Origin: Platanthera guangdongensis
Taxonomy: Eukaryota; Streptophyta; Magnoliopsida; Asparagales; Orchidaceae
Assembly (NCBI GenBank): GCA_039583875.1
Contig: CM077159.1
Location: 2,192,812-2,256,811 of the forward strand
DNA: 64,000 nt
Direction of reading: 5' to 3'
Part shown: piece by piece, positions 1 to 10,126 of the stretch
Position numbering within the stretch: position 1 is the first letter of the stretch
Layout of the letters: each line of letters opens with the position of its first letter
Notes under the pieces: generated by a model
Database searches by the model: none
What the model was told of the DNA's origin: nothing
What the model saw: the letters and a program-made list of their open reading frames with translations, nothing else
Position numbers and translations under genes: made by a program

Positions 1-893
1 GTATTGAGTTAAACGATCATACCAAGCACGAGGCGCTTGTTTTAACCCATAAAGTGCTTTATCTAATTTATAAACATAATTTGGATATTTTTCATTAATA
101 AAGCCAGGGGGTTGTTCTACATAAAACTCTTCTTTTATATACCCGTTTAAAAATGCAGTTTTAACATCCATTTGATATAATTTAAATCTTTTAAAGCAAG
201 CAAATGCAAGAAATATCCTAACCGCTTCTAATCTAGCAACGAGTGCAAAAGTTTCATCATAGTCTACCCCTTCAATTTGTGCATAATCTTTTGCAACTAA
301 TCTGGCTTTATTTCTAACAATTCTAGAATCACTATCCAATTTATTTTTAAAAATCCACTTTACTCCAACTACAAGATGATTTTTGGGTCGTTCTACAAGA
401 TTCCAAACCTTATTACATTAAAATTGATTAAGTTCTTCATTCATTGCTAAAAATCAAAATTCATCATTTAAAGCGGTGGAAACATCTTTTGGTTCTATTT
501 CAGAGACAAAGCAAAAGTTTGAAAACAAAACATGTAAATAAGAACGAGTACTGACCCCTTTTTGTGGATCTCCAATAATAAGCTCCTTCGGATGATCCTT
601 TGAAAATATCAAGTCACTTGGAGGGACATGTTTTTCTCTTTCTTCTTCTTTTCCTTCTTCATTCCTTTCATGTTCTTCATCATCGTTTTCCATCGAAGGA
701 ACGGGTTTATCTTCTTTTCCTGTAGTTTTCTTATCTACACATGGAACAAACTCATCAAACCTAACATGAATAGATTCTTCAACTATTTTCGTTCGTTTAT
801 TAAAAATTCTATAAGTTTTACTAGTTGAAGAATACCCAATAAAAACTCCTTCATCACATTTTTCATCAAAGTTTCCTAAGGAATCTTTAGAAT
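1..893 (-). pseudogene. pol: Copia reverse transcriptase (N-terminal part) and linker of element A
   Basis: The minus strand from about 890 to 450 encodes the integrase-RT linker (FDEFVPC..., acidic Glu/Lys stretch at 600-690). From about 430 to 1 it encodes the Copia RT start, with recognisable [28 protein letters not shown] and [12 protein letters not shown] motifs. The YVDD box and RNase H are left of the window. Stop codons interrupt the frame, including one near 415-420. Confidence 0.8.
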
Positions 894-1679
894 TTAAAAT
901 AAAACATTTACAACCAAAAACTTTGAAATAAGAAACATTTGGTTTTTATTAAAAATTAATTCATAAGGAGTTACTTTTAAAATAGGGTGAAACATTATTC
1001 TATTAATTGCATAACATGCAGTACTCACCGCTTCAGCCCAAAAAGATTTTGGTAATGTAAATTCAGATAACATTGTACGGGCTAGCTCTGGAAGAGTCCT
1101 ATTTTTCCTCTCCACTACACCATTTTGTTGTGGTGTGCGTGGAGCGGAGATTTCATGTTTAATTCCTAACTCCGTACAAAAAGAAATAAACTTTTCATTT
1201 TCAAATTCCCCTCCATGATCCAAACGTATGCGTTTTATTTTTAACTCAAATTCATTTTGAATACGCAAACATAATTTAGAAAATTCTGAAAACGCATCCG
1301 ATTTGGAGGTTAGAAACAAAGTCCAACAAAAACGTGAATAATCATCAATCAATACAAATGTATATTTTCTACCTCCTAAGCTAGAAATATTAATTGGCCC
1401 AAATAAATCCATATGAATTAATTGGAGTGGCCTAGTGTTAGAAATAATATTTTTACTTTTGAAAGATGATTTTGAAAATTTTCCTTTTTGACAAGGGTCA
1501 CATAATGAAGATAAATTCCCATTTAGCAATGGTAAACCTTTGATTAATTTATCTTTTGAAAGTTTTTTAATTAACTTTGCACTACTATGTCCAAGTCCCC
1601 TATGCCATAATTCTAACTCATCATTTTTTGATAAAAAACATTTTAAAGTAGAATTTGGAAAATCATGAAATTTAATCAT
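894..1679 (-). pseudogene. pol: Copia integrase of element A
   Basis: Inserts reverse-transcribed DNA into the genome. The HHCC GAG-pre-integrase zinc domain is visible (LWHRGLGHSS ... LCDPCQKGK). The catalytic core follows with D (HMDLFGP), D (RLDHGGEFEN) and E (GVVERKNRT), so the DDE triad is present. RLDHGG replaces the usual RSDHGG. The frame is the same as the upstream protease block but separated by a stop at 1716. It shifts again near 950, after NKNQM, in the linker toward reverse transcriptase. The related fragment at 62795-63090 covers part of this core. Confidence 0.88.
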
Positions 1680-1715
1680 ATATACGTTATGACATCTAGG
1701 TGCGGTAAAAACAAT

Positions 1716-2110
1716 TTAATTTATTTTGAAATCAATAATTTGGCATAAATTTGTAGAAGAATCAAACAAAACATTTAAACCCTTATCACATAATTGGCTA
1801 ATAGAAATCAAATTATGTTTTAAACCTTCTACGAATAAAATATTTGAAATTGAAAAAACCTTCGTTACCCACAACACCAATGCCGATGATTTTCCTTTTC
1901 CATTATCTCCAAATGTAACAACTCCTCCTTTCTTCATCTCCAGGCTAAGAAACTTCTCTTTATTGCCATCATATGCTTTGAACAACTTGAGTCCAAGTAC
2001 CACACGTCTTCTTTGTCCTTAGCCTGCCAACACACCTAGAAAGAGGATGTGAGTAAAGATTTGGCTACCCAAGTGGTTCCACCCATAATATAGGTAGAAG
2101 CCTTAGGCAT
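1716..2110 (-). pseudogene. pol: Copia protease / GAG-pre-integrase region of element A, frameshifted
   Basis: The minus strand encodes the aspartic protease entry motif near 1985-2010 as VWYLDSSCSKHM, where Copia proteases normally have DSGCS, so the catalytic-site Gly is Ser here. The frame then shifts by one base near 1980-1986, and the rest of the domain (GNKEKF..., GLKHNLISISQLCD) continues in another frame to a stop at 1716-1718. Gly loss and the frameshift both inactivate it. Confidence 0.75.
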
Positions 2111-2697
2111 CCAGATTTGCTTAATTTTACTTTTTCCTTCCTTCCAGCACAAGTCCGTGGTGTGACCAAATCTCTTGCATTTGACACATGTAATGTAACG
2201 AGAAGAATATAACTTCTCTGGACTTTTACTGTAAGAAAATGTAGTATCAGTTAATTTATTATTATCATAATTTTAAAAGCTCGATTTTCTGGATTTCTCG
2301 TTATCGCCGGCGGTAGTGCTTATCGCCGGGCGATAGTTTCTAGTCGTGTATCCGAGTCTAAATCTTCCAGATCCGTGACATTGGTAACCTAAGATCATAT
2401 CCAGTGATCTTTGGCCCAATCCAAACTTTTTCATGGCTAGTGTTAAGTCATGAATCTGGTTTCTCATTTCATTATTCTCGGATACTAGATTTACACATCT
2501 ACGTTCAAAAGCTTTCTTTCCTTCAAAGGGTTTGGAAATAAAAGATTTTAGATCTCCCTCTAAAATCTCATTCTTTTTAGCGAGAAATTTTTATTTTTGA
2601 ATGAGATTTGAAAAGAGATTCTTCAAGCTCTTTTATTCTTCCCATAAAGTGATCACACTCTTGGCAAGAGACTTTTTATTTTCCAATAGTCTTATTT

Positions 2698-3972
2698 TCA
2701 TTTAACAATTTTTTGTTTTTCTATAATTAAAACTTTATTTTCAATTTTAAGAAGATCATTATCTTTTAAACTTTTTTCAAAACATTTGCAAGTCTTTAAA
2801 AATTCAGAAAACAATTCATCATAAGTTGGAGGAGTTACCTCATTGTCGCTTTGGACACTGCACTCGTCATCAGATATGACTCTTTTTCCCATTAGGCACA
2901 TATTGGCCTCCTCCTCCTCGCTTGAGCTTGAACTGCTTGAATCCTCAGAAGTAGTATCATCCCATGTTTCAGCTTTTAGGACCTTCTTCTTCCCTTTGTG
3001 CTTCTTTTCTTTAAGTTCTTTCATGTACTTTGGACACTTTCTTCGAATGTGTCCTAACTTCCTGCAATGATAGCACTCTGGTGGGGGTCTCTCTTCCTCC
3101 TCATCGTCGTCATCCTTTTATTTTTTCTCTCTAAACGTCTCCTTCTTAAAATATTTTTTAAAAGTATTTCTTCTCTCCAGATTTCTCATAAATTTTTTAA
3201 ATTTTCTAACAAAGATACTTTCCTAATCTTCTTCTTCCTCCTCAGAATTACTACATTCCTTTTTCTTAGATCTTAGAGCCAACCCCTTCTTCTTAGGCTC
3301 CATGTACTCTTGTTGTTGAATTTTTAATTCAACTTCATGAGTTTTCAAGTTCCCAATCAGGCTTTCAATATTAAGAGATTTAAGTTCATGAGATTCAGAA
3401 ATAGCCGTCACTTTGGGATTAAACTTAGGGGGGAGAGATCTAAGAAGTTTTCTCACGAAATCACCATTTGAAAAATTTTTACCAAGCACTTTTGAGTCAT
3501 TCACTATCTTGGTGAATCTGGTGTACATAGAGTCTACGTCCTCATCCAATTCCATCCTAAACTTTTTGAATTCCGATTCCAGTTGAAACAGCTTCGAGTC
3601 CTTCACCTGCGAGGTACCTTCATGAGTTACTTCAAGTAAATTCCAAATCTCATAAGCATTATTGCAAGCACAAGTTCTATTAAATTCAGTCCTATCTAAT
3701 GCACAAAATAATGCATTCATGGCTTTTGCATTATTTTTGCACCTTAGCTTATCTTGATCATCCCATTTATCTTTTGGTTTTTTCATTACTACATCACCTA
3801 CTATATAAGTGGGATGAGCATAATTAGTCTCTACCATATTCCAAACTTCAATGTCAAGAGAAATAAGAAAACACTTCATCCTAGTTTTCCAGTAATTATA
3901 TTCAGATCCAGTGAATAATGGAGGTCTACTAATTCCTTGCCCCTCAGAGAAAGCATGGTCATGTTGCGCCAT
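2698..3972 (-). pseudogene. gag: Copia gag (UBN2-type) of element A, with nonsense codons
   Basis: Capsid protein of element A. The first ATG after the PBS is at 3972 (MAQHDHAFSEG...), followed by the Copia gag motif FTGSEYNYWKTRMKCFL and a UBN2-type helical region. A CCHC knuckle (CYHCRKLGHIRRKC) lies at about 3035-3077. After it come a Lys-rich stretch and a Ser/Glu-rich acidic tail, as in SIRE gag. The frame is continuous to 2698 but has in-frame stops at 3223-3225 and about 100 bases further on, both before the knuckle, so a full Gag cannot be made. The 2273-2697 stretch is a decayed gag-protease linker and holds two palindromic words at 2301-2336. Confidence 0.82.
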
Positions 3973-4004
3973 AATTCCTGGTGGTGAAACCGTATTAGAA
4001 ATAA

Positions 4005-4019
4005 CCAACTTTGATACCA
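4005..4019 (-). promoter_or_regulatory. Primer-binding site of element A (initiator Met tRNA)
   Basis: The minus strand reads TGGTATCAAAGTTGG, starting two bases after the LTR end. It matches the 3' end of plant tRNA-iMet (TGGTATCAGAGC...) for the first eight bases, then diverges. Confidence 0.75.
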
Positions 4020-4021
4020 CT

Positions 4022-5130
4022 TGTAAGATCTTGTGGCGCCCTTAGAGGGGGGGGGGGTGAATAAGGGCTCTTTAAACTTTTATAAACTTTTTATAAAATA
4101 TGAAATTAGATACAACGTTTGAGACACATCAATGAAATGAAAATCAAGATTTTATTTCTCCAAAATATATATGTAAAATGATTCTAATAATGCTTGAAAT
4201 CAAGGCTTACAATGATAATAGCTTTTAGCTTTTTCAGCAATCCTTCTCCCAAGAACCGGTAGACTATAGTCAATATCTCCCTAGATATGGCTAATAGCCT
4301 CCCCATAAATCAAACCTATGATCTAGACGCTGCACAAAATGCGGAGATTTACTCCTAAGCCACACAAGGACCTAGACACCACACACAAGGTGGTGATTTG
4401 CATCTAAGCCACACACAGACTTAGACACCACACACAAGGTGGTGATTTTCCCTTCCCAATTACAAAGATAAAAAGTGAAAATGAAAGTGCAATAGTAAAA
4501 CTTAAAAACTCCCTCAAAATCACGAGCTCTAAAGATGATGGTGGACCGATGAGAAGATCTCCAATCTTGAATGCACGGTCGTATCTCCTTCGCTCTTGAG
4601 ATTTCAACGGACCAAGGGAGTTCGTCTGGAAACCGGAGGTGAAGGCTCTGAAGATTCTCCGGGAAAAACAAAGCTCTACACGATCAATCTCTTCCCTGAA
4701 ATTTTTGGCCGTATATATCACTTCATGCTATCGCCGGCGGTAGAGTTAACGCCCCGCGATAGTGATAACTCTCCGTTGCTTGACACGTGGCACACGTCGC
4801 GCGGATTTTCAGATCTGAGCGGAGAACGTGACGATCGTGGGATATCGCTCGGCGACATCGGTATCGCCCCGCGATATCACTGAACCATGACTTCGTTCGC
4901 GGCAATGTGCGGATTAAGGCTGATGTCAGCAGAAACTGATTATTCTATCGCCCGCGGTAGCGTTATCGCCTGTGATAGCGCGTTTTTTCCTTTTCATCAA
5001 TGCCATGCTCAGACAATCCTTTGTACATAAAAAATCTATTATACCTGCACATTTAAAACACATACCAAGATCAAATACATCCGGGATTTGTTATTCTCAA
5101 ACTAAGAAGCGCGGAACGCATGCTCCAACA
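4022..5130 (-). repeat. 5' LTR of element A (1109 bp)
   Basis: It begins TG at 4022 and ends CA at 5130 on the plus strand, and abuts the PBS. An 11-G run (4047-4057) lies near the U5 end. A TATATA box on the minus strand (4711-4718) has, immediately upstream in the sense direction (4725-4985), about six palindromic words of the form CTATCGCC/GGCGGTAG or TATCGCCCCGCGATA. The 3' LTR is outside the window, so pairing and TSD cannot be tested. Confidence 0.82.
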
Positions 5131-8130
5131 CTTACTCTGTAACATATAATCTTTTAAAATATTGGATGCCTATGTTTAAGGAATGAAATCTTATTCTCAT
5201 TGACATAGGTACTTTTAAGGATCAAAATCATGCCAAGTAAGACATGAAAAAAATGGGGAGATTGGTTTTTTTCAAAAACAAAACTAGATTTTAATAAAAA
5301 AATTAAGAGCAACATTTATAAATTGAACGTTCCTGTATTTCAAAAAAGTGCTTGGAGTAAACATAATTGAAATCTAAAATTGTTATGTTCTAACAAAATA
5401 AATGTACAAACGTTTATATAAAGTAGAAGTAATGCTGAAAACAAGTACGTAATCTAAATAAAAAAATAAAAGCATAATAAATTCTTTAAAACTTAACCCC
5501 AGATATTTAAATCTCTCAATCTCTAATTAATAAACGAATAGTAAACAAAGAATTACTAAAATTTCTTATAAATAAACACGAAACAAAATTTTTGGAAAGC
5601 AAGGAGGTTAAGAATGGTGCATTCGATTTATTTGTTTCATAATAAACAAAACATTTTTTTGGGGATTTTAGGGTTATTATCTTTTTTTGTATTTGAAGTT
5701 ATTATCTTTTTTTTTGGATTTTTAGAGTTATTGTTTTTTAAGGATTTTTGGATTTTCTTTATTTTTTTTATTTTTAACATTTTTATCAATTTATTTACAA
5801 GAAAGGGGAGAGAAAGAGATGTTATTTACAAAGAAGAGAGGGGGAAAGAGAAAGATTATTCACAAAAAGATTTACAAAGTAAAAAACAAAAGATTTTTTT
5901 GGAATTTTTGTTTTATAATTTTTTTTGAAATTTTTGTTTTATGAATTTTTTTGGGTTTTTGATGATAAAACAAAAAAAAATTGAGTTTTAATTTTTTATA
6001 TATTTTTTGTATTTTTAATAATTGCAGAATATAGAAATGCAATAAAGAAAACTAAGAAAACACCCTCATACTTAAATGCAATATTGTCACCAATATTGCA
6101 ATGTAAGTTTGAGGAATGATAAGAAATAAAATGCATTTATGTACATAAAGAGGAATGATGTTGGAACTTCCGTGCAACGAGGTCGGGGAGACCCATTTAG
6201 AACCCTGCATTATGAAGAACAAATAGCAAAAATATATAACTGAAAATCGAAAAAGATAAACTCGGCCATATGTTTGTGGGTGGTAGGGGCAAGTATGTCT
6301 GTAACTCCGTATTTAACTAACGTCTTAGTTATTTGGGCGTTACAGAAATGCGTTCCCATATCGCTCACAATTGTGCGAGGCGATGGCGAGGTAACAAAAT
6401 ACTTGATGGTTAAAACTCGCGGCGCCCGAGGCTTATTTATTTTGGTATGAGGTTAACTTAGTTTGATTAGCGGAGCGCGTAGATTTATTATCTATAAAAA
6501 GTTGAAAATGAGTTTTAACGAAAGGAGGAAAGTGCACATATCGCGTGTAGTACATGATATTCCTGTGGGGAATATCGAGGTCGTATTGTTCTCGGGGACG
6601 AGTTGATTATTTCTAATTTAACCTGGAGGAACTATTATTTTACTAAAGATAAATTGTTTGGTTATTAATTAAATAGCCCACTTATATATAAAAAAAAATA
6701 AATTTGAAAAACGAGTCGATGAATAAATAGCGCATCGGTGCCGAATCGTATTTGAACTAAAATAACTTTTAATTACTAGAAATCCTAAAATTTAAATTAA
6801 TTAAGGAGGCAACTTGGCTGTGGAGGTTCCATAAAAATAAGCTCACCTATCTCTAGAACTATCGCTCACCTGAATATTAAGACTATTCGACCGGGCTCTC
6901 GTCCGACGAAGGATTCCTCTTAAAGCACGCATTATGCAAACAACGCCATTATTTGGTGGGGAACCCAATCTAGTAGAATTCAGCGACTCTGCTCTCGAGG
7001 GTTAGTGCGGAACTCCCTTTACCCAAGGGTGATCGGTCCATACACACATCCTCTCGGCTAGATAGCATATGGATAATGAAAGTGGAGACCACACGTCGAT
7101 TTATGGTTCTTCGCATCGTATACTCGGGGTAAACCTTAAGTAATTTTAATTAAAGAGAAAATGAGGACCTTTAATTTTTTAAAGCGATTTTATCTATACC
7201 ATTGTTCTTCGAGACTGAGGGCTAAAAATTATTAGCCACTCATCAGAATAGGGACGACTTATGAAAAGAAAATGCTTAACTGAAAATGCGCGTCCTACTA
7301 AAACGAGTAGGCGGGAAATGAAAGCTGTAAAGAAAGCAGTAAAGTGCAAGTCCTACTCAAACGAGTAGGCGGGAAATGAAAGTGATAAAATTGCAAGTCC
7401 TACTCAAACGACTAGGCGGGAAATGAAAGCAGTAAAATTGTGAGTCCTACTCAAACGAGTTGCCGGGAAATGAAAGCAGTAAAATTGCGAGTCCTACTCA
7501 AATGAGTAGGTGGGAAATGAAAGCGATAAAATTTTAAGTCCAACTAAACGATTAGATGGGAAATGAAAAGCTGAAAATGTTATCTCATAAGCGCACGCAC
7601 TCTACTTGAAAGAAGAAAGACAATAAAACATAACTCACACACTCACGCACAAAAACGTAAAAAATAGAAAAAAAAAAGAAGTTATCTATAAATTAAAACA
7701 AATTACAAATGTACTCCAAGAATATGATAGAAATGCATAAAAAGAGAGAATAAAAACTAAAGGAGCAAAAGGTTTGAAAATTAAAAGCAAAAATCAAAGT
7801 GTTTCCAAAATTAAAATAACGACTTTTTCATTCTTATAACTTTATAAAAGTGCATAAAAAGTGGAAAAAAAAATTAACGGAACCAAAATTTAACAAAATA
7901 AAGGGTAAAAACTAAGTTTGAGAAAAATGAAAACACTTTAAATTAACATTTATAAATTCATAAGAATGAAAAAAAATTTCAAAATCCTAAATCTAAACAA
8001 AGCTAGGTAACAAAATAACTAAAACATAAAAGCATAAATCAATTCTCATACAAACACAAACATATAGAAAAATAAAGAAAAACAAAAGACAAATAAGATT
8101 ACTTAAGGAGGGGCACTAAGATGCATTCCA
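5131..8130. other. AT-rich noncoding stretch, no gene seen
   Basis: Long T- and A-rich tracts (5600-6010, 7620-8110) give spurious open frames such as 5614-5928, whose translation is mostly Phe/Ile/Lys. Moderately GC-balanced noncoding sequence lies at 6150-7260. The only structured feature is the tandem hairpin repeat at 7285-7570. It is probably decayed retrotransposon internal or LTR DNA, but no coding domain supports that. Confidence 0.5.
7285..7570. repeat. 47-bp tandem repeat carrying a hairpin, six units
   Basis: The anchor gtcc(t/a)act starts at 7292, 7350, 7397, 7444, 7491 and 7539, so spacing is 58, 47, 47, 47 and 48. Most units contain CCTACTC-AAAC-GAGTAGG, a 7-bp stem with a 4-base loop, followed by the conserved gggaaatgaaagc. 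Individual units carry stem mutations (gactagg, gagttgcc). Confidence 0.88.
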
Positions 8131-9060
8131 ATGCGATATAAGAAGAAGAAAAACAAATATTTTATTAAGACAAAAAGGAGTTATAAAAAAGTTAAAACAA
8201 AAACTAAAGAGAGTGTGAGAAAATTCTCCTTACATAGCATGGGAAAGCACCCAAGAAGCCCCAACCCTAACCGAAATGGTCCAAAAATTCGAACCCCTGG
8301 CCCTTATAATAAGGTTCTATTTATCGGCAAAAAAATCAAATTACACGCCCCAGTCACAGGCGTATAAGGGGGGTGTGTAGCTACTATCATTGAGGTGAAG
8401 CCAAAAATATATTAGTGGTTGACTTCGGGGCTGTCCACGTGGAGGTCACGGGCATGACCCTACGATCACGGGAGTGTAGTGGGGTGTGACTGGCAGAGCA
8501 TCGAATACTTGCTTCGCTGGCGATGTCTTGTATGGAAGAGATGGGGTGGTCACGGGCGTGTAGCATATCGACACGGACATAAATGGATGTTCGACGAATG
8601 TCGATCGTTGAACTGAAGGCAGTGAGCGTCGATTGATGTGATACGGGTGAGTAATACTGGACATGAGCGTGTCTTTGGTGTTGAGTAGAGTTCAACGAAC
8701 GTCGAGCGTTTAGTGCTGAGTCAAGTTCGACAAACGTCGAGTTAGCTAGCGTGACACGGGTGTGTCAGAATGAACACCGGCATGTCCGATGGGACACGAA
8801 CTTGACTTGAATTTTTCTTTCCAGGCAGCTGACTTTTGATGGAATCAAAGTGACACGCCCAGGTCACGGGCGTGACATGAAGTACAGAGGCGTGTACTTT
8901 TTTAGTTAGTTTTCTGCAAAATTTCAGAAAACAAAACGAAGCTAAGTAAGAAGATTATATACTAAAAAGGAATACTTTATTGAACAAAACTAAATAAAAC
9001 TAACGAAAATAGACTAAAATGACCAAAATAAAGTACTTAAAAATAGGAATATTTACAACT
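8131..9060 (-). repeat. Putative LTR fragment L with palindromic U3
   Basis: No coding potential. Read on the minus strand, a U3-like block (8340-8890) holds repeated TCACGGGCGTGA/ACACGGGTGTGT words (clearest GTCACG-GG-CGTGAC, 8863-8876) and TCGACGAATGTCGA-type palindromes (near 8592, 8693, 8735). A TATA-like GATAAATAG follows at 8317-8325. The same two words occur in the LTRs of B, G and I, which suggests LTR identity. Neither end was located, and no paired LTR is in the window. Confidence 0.5.
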
Positions 9061-10126
9061 TATCAGCAGTAGAGGGGATTTTCCGCCTCCTAACGGCTCG
9101 CCCGTCGCGCCTCCTGCTTGCAACGTTTATTACCCTATCATACAATGGTCATCGTCTCTTTTCCAGCTCCTCTCCGACATCCACCCTACTGGTGATCATT
9201 CCTCCTCTCCTGTTGTTGGAACTGCGGGCTAGTATGCTATCTCCACTGGGGCCGATTCATAGGATACTGGAATCGCCTCTCCTCTCCTCTCCTCACTAGA
9301 GCCTCCACGGGCCTCCTCTCTTCTCGCCTCTGAGGGCTCTCTTGCCTCTTCCGCTTCTTCTCCCTCCTGGGCTCTTATCTTTTCCTCTGCTCCTCTCTCC
9401 TCAGATCTTCCATCCTCGTCTCGCCTACCTCTCCTGCATCTTCCATCCCTCACTTCTGAAGGTTGTCCTCTATCCTTTCCCAATGGCTCATCTCCATCTA
9501 GTTACGCCAAGAAGTCCTTGTTCTTCTGCTGCCCCTGAACGAACGTATTCGCCCTCTCCACCATATCCTCAAAGGACCTTGGGGGTTTGGATCCCATCTC
9601 CATGCTAAGGATCCACTGCTTCAGACCAAACTTCAGGGCCAACATCAGAGTGAAGTTGTCCACTCCCTCTACCTCTAAGATTTCCTCCTATAAACGGTCG
9701 AGATAGTGCCTAAGACTCTCATGCAGCCCTTGAGCGATCTTGAAAGGAGCAATTACCTCCTTCTTACTGTTCTTGGAGGTAGCGAACCTTTCCATAAGGC
9801 CCAAACGCAGATCCGTAAAGCCGTAGACGGAACCGGTTGGCAACTAGTGGAAAAAATATCTCGCATTACACTTAAAGGTGATCGAGAAGAACCTGCACTT
9901 GAAGGCGTCTGACATATTATGGTTGGACACCACATCCTCAAACCACAGGATATTCCTGACCGAATCATCTCTGCCAGATTAGTAGGTGAGGACTGGCTCT
10001 CGGAATCACTTGGGGACCGGGACTGCGAAGATCTCATAACAGAAGGGGATCCTCCTTCCATGGCGGTGAAGAGTTTCATCCTCGCTGGTATAATCCTCAT
10101 ACTCGCCCCACTGGAGAGTATCTCGA
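9061..10126 (-). pseudogene. gag: Tat-like Gypsy gag remnant of element C
   Basis: Translated on the minus strand from about 9990, the retrotransposon-gag domain is recognisable: WFEDVVSNHNMSDAFKCRFF, then LPTGSVYGFTDL, RFATSKNSKKE, then GLHESLRHYLDR. It aligns by eye with element H gag (QWFEDAISIRPMTDAFKCRLF, LPPRSIYGFEDL). At least three in-frame stops are present: after YFFH, after LDRL and after DFLA. The C-terminal Arg/Glu-rich basic region runs to about 9230 and then degrades. This is a non-functional capsid gene. Confidence 0.75.
10122..10126. other. Left target-site duplication of element B (ctcga)
   Basis: CTCGA immediately precedes the LTR TG at 10127 and recurs at 17018-17022, directly after the closing CA. 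Confidence 0.9.

Larger units (their letters stand above)
1..5130 (-). mobile_element. Element A: SIRE/Maximus-like Ty1-Copia retrotransposon, left end outside window
   Basis: Read on the minus strand, the order is 5' LTR (4022-5130), PBS, gag with one CCHC knuckle, protease, integrase, then the start of reverse transcriptase. This gag-PR-IN-RT order defines Copia. RNase H and the 3' LTR lie beyond position 1. The gag N-terminus, the acidic Ser/Glu-rich gag tail and the LTR end (G-run followed by tgaataaggg) resemble the SIRE/Maximus group. The coding region has several nonsense codons and at least one frameshift, so this copy is dead. Lineage is by eye; superfamily is secure. Confidence 0.9.

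Noticed and set aside
5614..5928. 104-codon frame resembling a membrane protein
   Set aside because: A product of T-rich DNA: the hydrophobicity comes from poly-T, and no family is recognisable.
7285..7570. CRISPR-like array
   Set aside because: Evenly spaced palindromic repeats, but the whole 47-bp unit including the spacer is repeated, and the context is plant nuclear DNA.
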